Part shown: positions 35,958 through 43,882 of the stretch, piece by piece
Layout of the letters: the number at the start of each line of letters is the position of its first letter
How positions within the stretch are numbered: the stretch's first letter is position 1
From: Candidatus Dechloromonas phosphorivorans
Lineage (GTDB): Bacteria; Pseudomonadota; Gammaproteobacteria; Burkholderiales; Rhodocyclaceae
DNA: 64,000 nucleotides
Assembly (NCBI GenBank): GCA_016721185.1
Contig: JADKIP010000005.1
Coordinates: forward strand, 1-64,000
Direction of reading: 5' to 3'
The notes under the pieces: model-generated
Seen by the model: only the letters and a program-made list of their open reading frames with translations
What the model was told of the DNA's origin: nothing
Database searches by the model: none
Made by a program: the position numbers and the translations under genes

Positions 35958-37307
35958 ATGTCAGTCATGCCCAGCCTGCTCATCCGTAACGCCCGCCTGG
36001 TCAACGAGGGCCGAATCTTCGATGCCGACCTGCTGGTTCGCCATGGCCGCATCGACAAGATCGCCCCAAGCATCGCGGCCAGCGCCGACGAGGAGATCGA
36101 TGCAGGCGGGCAATGGCTGCTGCCCGGCATGATCGACGACCAGGTGCATTTTCGCGAGCCAGGGCTGACGCACAAGGGCTGCATTGCGACCGAGTCGGCT
36201 GCGGCCGTGGCGGGGGGTATCACCAGTTTCATGGACATGCCGAACACCAAGCCGCCGACGCTGTCGATGGCGGCCGTGGCCGACAAGAAAGTGATTGCCG
36301 CGCGCGACTCGCTGGCCAATTACGCCTTCCACTTCGGCGTCTCGAACGACAATCTCGATGCCGTGGACACCGTCGATCCGCGCCAAGTCGCCGGCATCAA
36401 GGTTTTCATGGGCGCCTCGACCGGCAACATGCTGGTGGACGACCCAGCCGTGCTGGAGCGCCTGTTCGCCTGTGCGCCGACCATTTTGCTGGCCCACTGC
36501 GAGGATAGTGCCAGTGTTACGGTCAACGAGGAAAAATGGCGAAAAAGCCACGGTGATGCCGTGCCGTTCTGGGCGCACCCGCTGATTCGCGATGCCGAAG
36601 CCTGCTATCGCTCCTCTTCTCTAGCCGTCGAACTGGCGAAAAAACACGGCACGCGGTTGCATGTGCTGCACATTTCAACCGCGCGCGAACTGGCGTTGTT
36701 CGAAGACAAGTCCTTGGCCGACAAACGCATCACCGCCGAGGTCTGCGTCCATCACCTGCTGTTCGACGACCGCGACTATGCGCGACTGGGCAGCCATCTC
36801 AAATGTAATCCGGCGGTCAAAAGCGAGGCCGACCGTGACGCCCTGCGTGCCGCGCTGAACAGCAACCGGCTCGATGTCATTGGCACCGACCACGCGCCGC
36901 ACACTCTGGAAGAAAAGGCCGGCAGTTACTTTCAGGCGCCATCCGGCCTGCCGCTCGCCCAGCATGCGCTGCCCGGCCTGATGGGCCTGGTGCACGACGG
37001 CATCATCGATCTGCCGACCCTGGTCGCCAAAACCAGCCACCGTGTCGCCGACCTGTTTGAAATCGCCGAACGCGGCTACCTGCGCGAGGGCTACTGGGCC
37101 GATCTGGTATTGATCGGCGACCGCGACCCCGGTGCCGCGGGTGACCCGGTTTTCAGCCGTTGCGGCTGGTCTCCTTTCGCCGGCCGGCGCTTCCGCAGCC
37201 GGGTTAGCGCGACGGTCGTCTCCGGGCAACTGGTTTACCGGGCAGGCGCGATCGACTGGCGCCATAGGGGACAGCCCCTCGTCTTCAACCGAGCTGCTTC
37301 GACATGA
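35958..37307 (+). CDS. pyrC: Dihydroorotase, Zur-linked second copy with altered metal site
   Basis: Amidohydrolase of 449 residues for the third step of pyrimidine synthesis. Usual class I enzymes have D-x-H-x-H at the metal site; here it reads D60-D61-Q62-V63-H64, so the first zinc His is Gln. The remaining ligands look present: KVFMGAS, LLAHCED, LHVLHIST and the catalytic Asp in IGTDHAPHT. The DDQVHFREPGLTHKG motif also occurs in Bacteroidetes dihydroorotases as I recall. It fits the PyrC2 group of Zur regulons and may work with fewer zinc ions. Confidence 0.9.
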   Translation: MSVMPSLLIRNARLVNEGRIFDADLLVRHGRIDKIAPSIAASADEEIDAGGQWLLPGMIDDQVHFREPGLTHKGCIATESAAAVAGGITSFMDMPNTKPPTLSMAAVADKKVIAARDSLANYAFHFGVSNDNLDAVDTVDPRQVAGIKVFMGASTGNMLVDDPAVLERLFACAPTILLAHCEDSASVTVNEEKWRKSHGDAVPFWAHPLIRDAEACYRSSSLAVELAKKHGTRLHVLHISTARELALFEDKSLADKRITAEVCVHHLLFDDRDYARLGSHLKCNPAVKSEADRDALRAALNSNRLDVIGTDHAPHTLEEKAGSYFQAPSGLPLAQHALPGLMGLVHDGIIDLPTLVAKTSHRVADLFEIAERGYLREGYWADLVLIGDRDPGAAGDPVFSRCGWSPFAGRRFRSRVSATVVSGQLVYRAGAIDWRHRGQPLVFNRAAST

Positions 37308-37389
37308 ACCACTCACCCATCTTTGTTTTGCTCCGTCAGCCAGCACAGAACGTCGTGCAAGCCAGCGACTTTCCCCTGGAGGACATTTC

Positions 37390-39522
37390 ATGTTGCGTCA
37401 CCCCTTAACCCCGATTGCGGCCGCGCTGTTTCTTTTATGGTCCAACGCCCAGGCTGCCGACAAGACTCTCGGCGAAGTCACCGTCAGCAATGCCCGCAGT
37501 GTCGGCAGCAAACCGGGCCTGCGCGACGAAATCATCGCCACAGAAAGCTTTTCCGCCCGCGACATCGAGAAAAGCGGTGCCACAACACTGACCGAGGCGC
37601 TTGACAAACGCCCGGGCATTTCGGTGCAGACCGAATGCTCGATCTGCAATGTCCGCAACGTCGTGCTCAACAACTTGCCGGGGCGTTACACGACGCTGCT
37701 GATCGATGGCATCCCTATTTTTTCGTCGGTATCCAGTGCCTATGGTCTTGATAGCGTCAGCCTCGGCGGTCTGGAACGCATCGATATCTCGCGCGGTGCC
37801 GGGACCAGCCTGATCGCCCCGGAAGCTCTGGCCGGTTCGGTCAATATCGTCACCCGCCGACCGCTCAAGGACGAGTTGCTGATCAACCAGCAGTTTGGTT
37901 CCTACGGCCAGATGAATACCGAACTGTTCGGCGCCAAGACGTTTTCCGGCGGGGGGCTGACTGGCAACTTCAGCCACAACCAGCACGACACCGTCGATGG
38001 CGATGACAACAAGGTGTCGGAATATACCGGCTACAAGCGCAATCTCGGCGGCATCGGTTTCTTTGTCGATGACATCGCTGGTTTCAAACTCAAGGGCCGT
38101 TTCGATGTCGTCGACGAAAAGCGCATGGGCGGCGCCATGGGCACCGACTACAGCGGGGTCAAGACTGATGGTAGCGGCAACCCCTTCGACTGGAGCAAGG
38201 GCAAAAATGGCTCACCCGATTCGCGTGGTTGGGTAACACCGGACGGATCAGGCGCCGACACCCTGGCCAACGGTCAGGCCGGCACCTTCTATAAAGACGG
38301 CAGTGCCGGCATGTCAGAGGTCATTTTCACCGACCGTCAGCAGTTCATCTCCAGCGCTACACGCAAGCTGGGCGAGGGCAGCCTGCGTTTCGCCGTCGGC
38401 TATGCCAAACACAAGCAGGATTCCTTCTACGAGAAGTCGACCTACAAGGCGGAGCAGAGCCAGTATTACGTCGAGGCCAGCACGCAGCAGCCGCTTGGTC
38501 AGACGCTGGTCACCGCCGGCTTCAATTATCGCTATGAAGACCTGAGCAGTACCGGCAGCGACGCCAACGGCGTACCCAATAATGGCATCGACAACTACAA
38601 GTACCGTACGCCAGGCGTTTTCCTGCAAGCCTACCGCGCCTTTTTTGATGGAGGGGTCGAAGTCAATGGCTCGGTGCGTTACGACGATCACAACGTTTTC
38701 GGCGGCATTACCAGTCCACGTTTGAATGTGCTGCTCAACCACACCAAAGAAGTGAACAGTCGATTCGCAGTTGGTCGCGGCTTCCGCGCTCCGACCTCGT
38801 TCTTCGAGCAGGATCACGGCATTCTCGACACCTCGCGCATCGTCCGCCAGATCGACAAGGCGGAAATTTCCGACAACGCCTCCTACACGCTTTCCTTTGC
38901 CGGCGACCGATTGGCAGTGGCGAGTTCGCTGAACTACAACCGCATCAAGAACATGGCGCTGCTCGACTCCGGGGCGACCGACCCGGTGACGGGCGATGCG
39001 ATCACGCTGTTCACTTCGGCCCAGAAACCGGTCACCGTCACCGGCGGCGACATCACCGCCACCTACAAGCTGACCCCGCAACTGGAAGCCAGCGTCGCCG
39101 CCGAGCGTTTCAATTACAACTTCTCGGAAGCCGGCACGCTTGCCTTCGCCCGCCCCGAAACCCGTGCCTACCTGCGCCTTGACTACGAAAGTGGCCCGTG
39201 GACCGGCATGCTGCGCGGCACGTGGACCGGCCCCCAGGATCTGGCCAGGTTCTACGACTATGCCAACAACCAACGCTACAACTTTGACGGCAGTAAGAAG
39301 ATGGACAAAAGCCCATCCTTCTGGACGGTTGATCTGCGTGGTGAATACCGCATCAACAAGCAGTGGAGCGGCTTCCTCGGCGTCGACAATGTCTTCGACT
39401 TCAAGCAATCCGACAAGGAAAGCATGCTGTGGGTGGATGCCTCCGGCGGTCTCGACGTGACCCATATCTGGGGCCCGAACCGGGGTCGATTCATCTACGG
39501 CGGGGTCAAGTTCGCCCTGTGA
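37390..39522 (+). CDS. TonB-dependent outer-membrane receptor, second of two
   Basis: A 710-residue receptor. It has a signal peptide ending in SNAQA-AD, a TonB-box-like TLGEVTVS, a plug with an unusual cysteine pair (TECSICNVRNV near residue 83), then LIDGIPIF, IDISRGAGTSLIAPEALAGSVNIVTRRP and a barrel ending RFIYGGVKFAL. ATG 37390 is chosen because GGAGG lies seven bases before it. The plug cysteines could form a disulfide or hold metal. Zinc as ligand is inferred from context only. Confidence 0.88.
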   Translation: MLRHPLTPIAAALFLLWSNAQAADKTLGEVTVSNARSVGSKPGLRDEIIATESFSARDIEKSGATTLTEALDKRPGISVQTECSICNVRNVVLNNLPGRYTTLLIDGIPIFSSVSSAYGLDSVSLGGLERIDISRGAGTSLIAPEALAGSVNIVTRRPLKDELLINQQFGSYGQMNTELFGAKTFSGGGLTGNFSHNQHDTVDGDDNKVSEYTGYKRNLGGIGFFVDDIAGFKLKGRFDVVDEKRMGGAMGTDYSGVKTDGSGNPFDWSKGKNGSPDSRGWVTPDGSGADTLANGQAGTFYKDGSAGMSEVIFTDRQQFISSATRKLGEGSLRFAVGYAKHKQDSFYEKSTYKAEQSQYYVEASTQQPLGQTLVTAGFNYRYEDLSSTGSDANGVPNNGIDNYKYRTPGVFLQAYRAFFDGGVEVNGSVRYDDHNVFGGITSPRLNVLLNHTKEVNSRFAVGRGFRAPTSFFEQDHGILDTSRIVRQIDKAEISDNASYTLSFAGDRLAVASSLNYNRIKNMALLDSGATDPVTGDAITLFTSAQKPVTVTGGDITATYKLTPQLEASVAAERFNYNFSEAGTLAFARPETRAYLRLDYESGPWTGMLRGTWTGPQDLARFYDYANNQRYNFDGSKKMDKSPSFWTVDLRGEYRINKQWSGFLGVDNVFDFKQSDKESMLWVDASGGLDVTHIWGPNRGRFIYGGVKFAL

Positions 39523-40097
39523 TCAGCCGTTTTAACCCTGTTTTGAAGGCTAGCCTCGCCCTGTTGGCGGGGCTGTTGCTCAATGCTGCGACCATGGAAA
39601 CAAAGGCTGACCCTAGGACCACAGAGGCAACGGCTGGCCGCACGGTCAACGCGGAAAACAGGCCAAAAAACAGCCTCGATTTCGAGTTGTCCGATGGTCG
39701 GGAATTCATCCGATTATCAAATCTGCCGCCTGGTCTCACCGTACTCAATTTCTGGCGGGCCGATTGTCCGCCCTGTGTGCGGGAGATGCCCTTGCTGGCC
39801 GAATTTGCGCGCGAAGGCAAAGCGCGAGTGATCACGGTGGCGCTGCAACGTCCGGCTGAAACCCTGGCCGCACCTCCTGTTGTGGTGGCGGCGCTGAATC
39901 AGCCCGTCATCGCGTTATACGGCCCGAGCGAACCACGCGGCCTGCTTGCCCGTTTCGGCAATCCGCACGGCGGCTTACCGCACACCGTGCTGCTCGACGC
40001 CAAGCGGCAAACCTGTGCACAGCGCACCGGTGAGGTTGACGAAGACTGGCTGCGGAACGCTTTGAATCGTTGTACCACCTACCAAGGAAGACCATGA
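39519..40097 (+). CDS. Membrane-anchored thioredoxin-like protein (TlpA family)
   Basis: A 192-residue periplasmic thioredoxin-fold protein. It has an N-terminal anchor (VLKASLALLAGLLLNAAT), then DFELSDGREFIRLSNLPPGLTVLNFWRADCPPCVREMPLL, in which the CPPC pair is the redox site. The GTG start overlaps the receptor's stop (GTGA). In the zinc island it might keep the cysteines of the neighbouring receptor or another zinc protein reduced. That role is inference. Confidence 0.85.
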   Translation: MISRFNPVLKASLALLAGLLLNAATMETKADPRTTEATAGRTVNAENRPKNSLDFELSDGREFIRLSNLPPGLTVLNFWRADCPPCVREMPLLAEFAREGKARVITVALQRPAETLAAPPVVVAALNQPVIALYGPSEPRGLLARFGNPHGGLPHTVLLDAKRQTCAQRTGEVDEDWLRNALNRCTTYQGRP

Positions 40098-40750
40098 ACT
40101 GCATCGCCGAGGCCCGCCAATTGAGCCAGCCGCACGCTGTATCCAGCCCGCAACTGAATGATCTGCCGCGGATCTTCGATCCGGCGGTACAACTGGCAAT
40201 CTGGCAACGTCCGGTCGACCCGCTGATTGGCGGCTATCTCGATGCGTCACTGGCCGATTTGGGCAGCGGCGTTCGCCAGCAGTTGAAACCGGGCGAAAGC
40301 CCCGATCTATCGCGCTTGCCCGCCGGTGACGGACGCGATGCACTGAATACCGACATCACCTTACTTGCTGACATTCTTGGCGAGTTACTGGACGCAAAGA
40401 CCATCGGCTTCCGCCTGGAAGTGATCGGCAAAGCAATGTGCCCGCGCCTGCACGTCGATCGCCTTGGCATCCGGCTGCTGTGCACCTATCGCGGACCAGG
40501 GAGTGAGTGGGTTGATGATGAGGGGGTAGACCGAAGCCGACTCGGGGTGGGGGCCAACGGCTTGCCTGATGAAAGTTCAGGCCTTCTCGGGCCAAGCAGC
40601 CGCATCGAGGTCATTCCACCTTTTGCCGTGGCCTTGCTCAAGGGCAGCCTGTGGCAGGGCAATGGCGGGCGGGGTGTCATTCATCGTTCGCCCGCTGTGG
40701 CGCCCAGTGAAGCACCGCGCATTCTGCTGGCGATGGATGCCGGCTGGTAA
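40094..40750 (+). CDS. DUF1826 family protein
   Basis: A 218-residue cytosolic protein without membrane segments. The typical DUF1826 stretch is RLHVDRLGIRLLCTYRGPGSEWVDDEGVDR near residues 117-146, and the end reads GVIHRSPAVAP...RILLAMD. The H-x-D...H pattern is compatible with metal binding (a 2-oxoglutarate oxygenase-like arrangement is possible but unproved). It overlaps the TlpA-like gene by four bases. Members of this family are found beside COG0523 genes in other proteobacteria as I recall. Function unknown. Confidence 0.75.
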   Translation: MNCIAEARQLSQPHAVSSPQLNDLPRIFDPAVQLAIWQRPVDPLIGGYLDASLADLGSGVRQQLKPGESPDLSRLPAGDGRDALNTDITLLADILGELLDAKTIGFRLEVIGKAMCPRLHVDRLGIRLLCTYRGPGSEWVDDEGVDRSRLGVGANGLPDESSGLLGPSSRIEVIPPFAVALLKGSLWQGNGGRGVIHRSPAVAPSEAPRILLAMDAGW

Positions 40751-40775
40751 GCGCCACATCAACCAGGACGATCCG

Positions 40776-41321
40776 ATGAACAAATTCATTTTTGGCCTTT
40801 TTTTTGGGTTCACCGCAGCAATCTCCCATGCCGCCCCGGCGCACCTGCACGGCCAGGCGGAATTGACGGTCGTCGTTGATGAGGGGGCATTGAGCATCAG
40901 CCTTGAGTCGCCGCTTGATAACCTGCTCGGCTTCGAGCGCTTGCCGCGTAACGATGCCGAACGCCAGCGTGTGCGGGCGATGGCTATCAGCTTGCGGGCG
41001 GCGGCCAATCTTTTCGTCAGCGATGTCGCGGCTCAATGTTCGCTCAGTTCCGTCAGCCTTCACGCCGCCTTGCCGCCCGAGCTACTCGGTAATTCTGTTT
41101 CACCCACGACGTCGACACCGTCAACCAACACCGAGCATGCCGAGCTGGTGGCTGATTACGTTTTTTCCTGCCACACGATCGCCAATCTTCGCCAGATTGA
41201 GGTCGGCTTGTTCAAGGTTTTCCCCCGGCTGAAGCGTCTGGTCGTTCAGACCGCCGGGCCAGCCGGGCAGACAGTGCAGCGCCTGACACCATCGGCTAGC
41301 CGCGTTGTTCTTGAACCTTGA
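40776..41321 (+). CDS. DUF2796 periplasmic zinc-binding protein (ZrgA-like)
   Basis: A 181-residue secreted protein: signal peptide to SHAAPAH, then HLHGQAELTVVVDEGALSISLESPLDNLLGFE, the hallmark of DUF2796. Late motifs ADYVFSCHTIANLRQIEVGLFKVFP also fit. ZrgA of Vibrio parahaemolyticus, a zinc-binding uptake factor, belongs to this family. The His-rich insert typical of ZrgA is short here (H-x-H near the N-terminus, plus H in NTEHAELV), so zinc binding may be weaker. It is followed by an ATPase, permease, DUF3299 and ZIP gene. Confidence 0.82.
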   Translation: MNKFIFGLFFGFTAAISHAAPAHLHGQAELTVVVDEGALSISLESPLDNLLGFERLPRNDAERQRVRAMAISLRAAANLFVSDVAAQCSLSSVSLHAALPPELLGNSVSPTTSTPSTNTEHAELVADYVFSCHTIANLRQIEVGLFKVFPRLKRLVVQTAGPAGQTVQRLTPSASRVVLEP

Positions 41322-41328
41322 TTACGTC

Positions 41329-42036
41329 ATGACCCACGCTTGCCATCTCGACAACCTGCAGTTTGCCTGGCCCGGTCAGGCTGTTTGCCTGAGTATTGAC
41401 CATGCTGCGGTCGACTGCTCGGAACAGGTGTTTTTGCATGGCCCGAGCGGCTGCGGCACACGCACCTTGCTCGCTTTGCTGGGTGGCATCCTGCAGCCTC
41501 AGGCGGGTCGGATTGAACTTTTCGGTACATCGCTGGCGAGGCTTTCCGGGCGGCAGCGGGCTCGCTTTCGGGTTGATCACATGGGCTTCATCTTTGAGCA
41601 ATTCAACCTGATTCCCTATCTCGATGTGCTCGCCAACGTTTTGCTGCCTTGCCACTTTTCAGCGCAAAGGGCAGGGCAGGCGGCGGCTCGTGATGGCAGT
41701 GCCAAGGCGTCGGCCATGAAATTGCTCGCCATCATGGGTCTGGAAGGCAAGCTACTCAGTCGCCCGGCCAATCAATTGTCGGCTGGCCAACAACAGCGTG
41801 TTGCCGCAGCCCGTGCCCTGATCGGCCAACCCGCGCTGCTGATTGCCGACGAACCAACGTCGGCGCTCGATAGCGAACACCAGCAAAACTTTCTCGATCT
41901 GCTGCAGGCCGAGTGTCGTCGCCTCGGCAGCAGTCTGATTTTCGTCAGCCATGACCAACGGCTGGCAGGCCGCTTTGATCGGGCTATTTCACTGCCTGGC
42001 ATTAACCGGGTCAGTCCGCTGGGGCAGGGCGCATGA
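41329..42036 (+). CDS. ABC transporter ATP-binding protein with degenerate Walker A
   Basis: LolD/MacB-like ATPase subunit of 235 residues, paired with the FtsX-like permease that follows. The Walker A reads G38-PSGCG-T44-R45-T46, so the phosphate-binding Lys is Thr and the next Ser/Thr is Arg. The other motifs are intact: Q-loop FEQFNLIPY, signature LSAGQQQRVAAARAL, Walker B ALLIADEPTSALD, and H-loop VSHD. ATG 41329 is favoured; a TTG at 41305 in frame is possible. Loss of the lysine should harm hydrolysis, so activity is doubtful or special. Confidence 0.88.
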   Translation: MTHACHLDNLQFAWPGQAVCLSIDHAAVDCSEQVFLHGPSGCGTRTLLALLGGILQPQAGRIELFGTSLARLSGRQRARFRVDHMGFIFEQFNLIPYLDVLANVLLPCHFSAQRAGQAAARDGSAKASAMKLLAIMGLEGKLLSRPANQLSAGQQQRVAAARALIGQPALLIADEPTSALDSEHQQNFLDLLQAECRRLGSSLIFVSHDQRLAGRFDRAISLPGINRVSPLGQGA

Positions 42037-43289
42037 TGCTCCTTCGTCTGGGCCTGGCCAGCGCCTGGAACCGGCGTTATACGTTGATGTTGACGCTACT
42101 CTCGGTCGCCCTTGCGGTGACGCTGCTGCTCGGTGTCGAACGGCTGCGCCATGCAACGAAAGCGGCATTCGCCCAGTCCATTTCCGGTACTGATCTGGTC
42201 ATCGGTGCCCGTAGCAGCCCGGTGCAACTGGTGCTCTATGCCGTCTTCCGGCTGGGTGAGGCGACCAATAATTTGCGCTGGTCAAGTTACGAAAGTACCA
42301 GCCAACTGCCGATGGTGGCCTGGAGCATTCCTCTGTCGCTCGGCGATTCGCATCGTGGCTTTCCCGTACTCGGCACCACAGCCGCCTATTTCACGCACTA
42401 TCGTCACGGTGCAGCCAAGTCGCTCTTCCTCATTGAAGGACGGCCGTTTGCCACTCATTTTGAGGCAGTACTTGGGGCCGAGGTGGCTGCCCGCCTGGGT
42501 TATCGGCTTGGCGACCGCATTATCCTGAGCCACGGTGCCGGCGACTTCAGTCTGGGCGAACATGCCGACAAACCTTTTGTCGTGGTCGGCATTCTGTCGC
42601 CCACAGGCACCCCGGTTGACCGGACGGTGCATGTCAGTCTCGCCAGTATCGAAGCCATCCACCTTGATTGGGTAGCCGGTGCGCCGATTCCAGGCCTCAC
42701 TATTCCGCCCGAGCAGGTGAGTAAATTCGACCTGCAACCTAAAACCATCACTGCCGTACTGGTTGGGTTGAAAAACCGGGCGGCAGTTTTTCGCGTCCAG
42801 CGCCAAATCAATGAATTCGCCGCTGAGCCGCTGCTGGCCGTATTGCCTGGCGTCGCGCTTGATGAACTATGGCAGGTTGTCGGGCTGGTCGAGAAAATCC
42901 TGCTGCTGGTCAGCGCCCTGGTTGTGGTGATTGGTCTGGCCGGGCTGGTTGCCGTCGTTCTCGCCAGCCTGAATGAACGCCGCCGGGAACTGGCCATCCT
43001 CCGATCAGTGGGCGCGTCGTTGCCACAAATATTGGCCCTGCTTTTGATCGAAGGCATTCTGCTGACTATTTGCGGCGCGCTTCTCGGCTTTGCCTTGTTA
43101 AGCAGCCTTGGTGTCGTGTTCGCACCGATGCTCGAAAGCCGCCTTGGGCTGAGCCTGGCGCTGGCCCTGCCCAATAGCCAGGAAATGAAGTTGCTCGGTA
43201 TGGTTGTGCTGACCGGCGCCATGAGCAGCCTGATTCCAGCGCTTCAGGCCTATCGCCTGGCCCTGGCCGATGGACTGAATCCCCGTTGA
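42033..43289 (+). CDS. FtsX/MacB-like ABC permease (ZrgC-like)
   Basis: Inner-membrane permease of 418 residues: N-terminal helix (LMLTLLSVALAVTLLLG), a large periplasmic domain of about 260 residues, then three C-terminal helices with the FtsX-type NERRRELAILRSVGAS segment. It overlaps the ATPase gene by four bases and so forms a unit with it. Permeases of this type usually do mechanotransmission or lipoprotein work rather than ion import, so how it serves zinc uptake is open. Confidence 0.88.
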   Translation: MMLLRLGLASAWNRRYTLMLTLLSVALAVTLLLGVERLRHATKAAFAQSISGTDLVIGARSSPVQLVLYAVFRLGEATNNLRWSSYESTSQLPMVAWSIPLSLGDSHRGFPVLGTTAAYFTHYRHGAAKSLFLIEGRPFATHFEAVLGAEVAARLGYRLGDRIILSHGAGDFSLGEHADKPFVVVGILSPTGTPVDRTVHVSLASIEAIHLDWVAGAPIPGLTIPPEQVSKFDLQPKTITAVLVGLKNRAAVFRVQRQINEFAAEPLLAVLPGVALDELWQVVGLVEKILLLVSALVVVIGLAGLVAVVLASLNERRRELAILRSVGASLPQILALLLIEGILLTICGALLGFALLSSLGVVFAPMLESRLGLSLALALPNSQEMKLLGMVVLTGAMSSLIPALQAYRLALADGLNPR

Positions 43290-43882
43290 TGAGAACGCAA
43301 AACATGCCAATCCTGTTTTTCCTGCTCGCCCTGCTTGCACCGCTCAGTTCTGCCGCTGACTACAAATTAGGTGAGCGCCTGCAGCCCAAGAAGCCGGATA
43401 GCGCACGCTCCTCCACCTTCAACCAAATTGGCTGGGAGGCCCTTGTTCCGAAAGGCTGGGATCCGGCCGCCGACTTTCGCGGCATCAATTTGTCGCGAAT
43501 GCGGGATGGTGATCCGCGTGCCATCCTCGCCTTGGAAAAGTTGCGCCAAGTCTATGACGAGGCGCCATTAGAACCTTCGATGAATGGTAAGCCTATCCGA
43601 CTGGCAGGTTTTGCCGTGCCTCTCGAACGCCAGGGTGACGAGGTCAGCGAGTTTCTGTTGGTACCGTATTTTGGTGCCTGTATCCATTCTCCGCCGCCGC
43701 CGGCCAACCAGACTATCCATGTGTTTTTGAAGCCGCCGCAGAAGGACATGAGTACGATGGATGCGGTCTGGGTCAGCGGCACGCTGACTGCACTTCACGC
43801 CGAAAGCGGCCTGGGTATGGCCGGCTACCGCCTGCAGGCCGAGATCGTCGCGCCGTACGCCAAACTAATGGGAAAACAATGA
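43289..43882 (+). CDS. DUF3299 periplasmic protein
   Basis: A 197-residue secreted protein: signal peptide (PILFFLLALLAPLSSAADY), then SSTFNQIGWEALVPKGWDP, IRLAGFAVPLE and the DUF3299 core FLLVPYFGACIHSPPPPANQTIHV. The Cys-x-His pair in ACIHSPPPP could bind metal. It overlaps the permease stop by one base and the ZIP gene by four. Gene order DUF2796-ATPase-permease-DUF3299 resembles the Vibrio zrg operon as I recall it. Exact job unknown. Confidence 0.85.
   Translation: MRTQNMPILFFLLALLAPLSSAADYKLGERLQPKKPDSARSSTFNQIGWEALVPKGWDPAADFRGINLSRMRDGDPRAILALEKLRQVYDEAPLEPSMNGKPIRLAGFAVPLERQGDEVSEFLLVPYFGACIHSPPPPANQTIHVFLKPPQKDMSTMDAVWVSGTLTALHAESGLGMAGYRLQAEIVAPYAKLMGKQ

Noticed and set aside
35948..35960. 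GTAATTAC palindrome before pyrC considered as a second Zur box
   Set aside because: It spans the receptor's stop codon and lacks the GTTAT/ATAAC core of the operator at 25767-25790.
37132..37389. Longer start for the second TonB receptor
   Set aside because: It would overlap pyrC and would put a non-signal sequence before the clear signal peptide at 37390.
37303..37407. A 34-codon frame (MNHSPIFVLLRQ...) starting in the pyrC stop
   Set aside because: Very short, runs into the start of the second TonB receptor, no recognisable domain. The receptor has its own good ribosome site.
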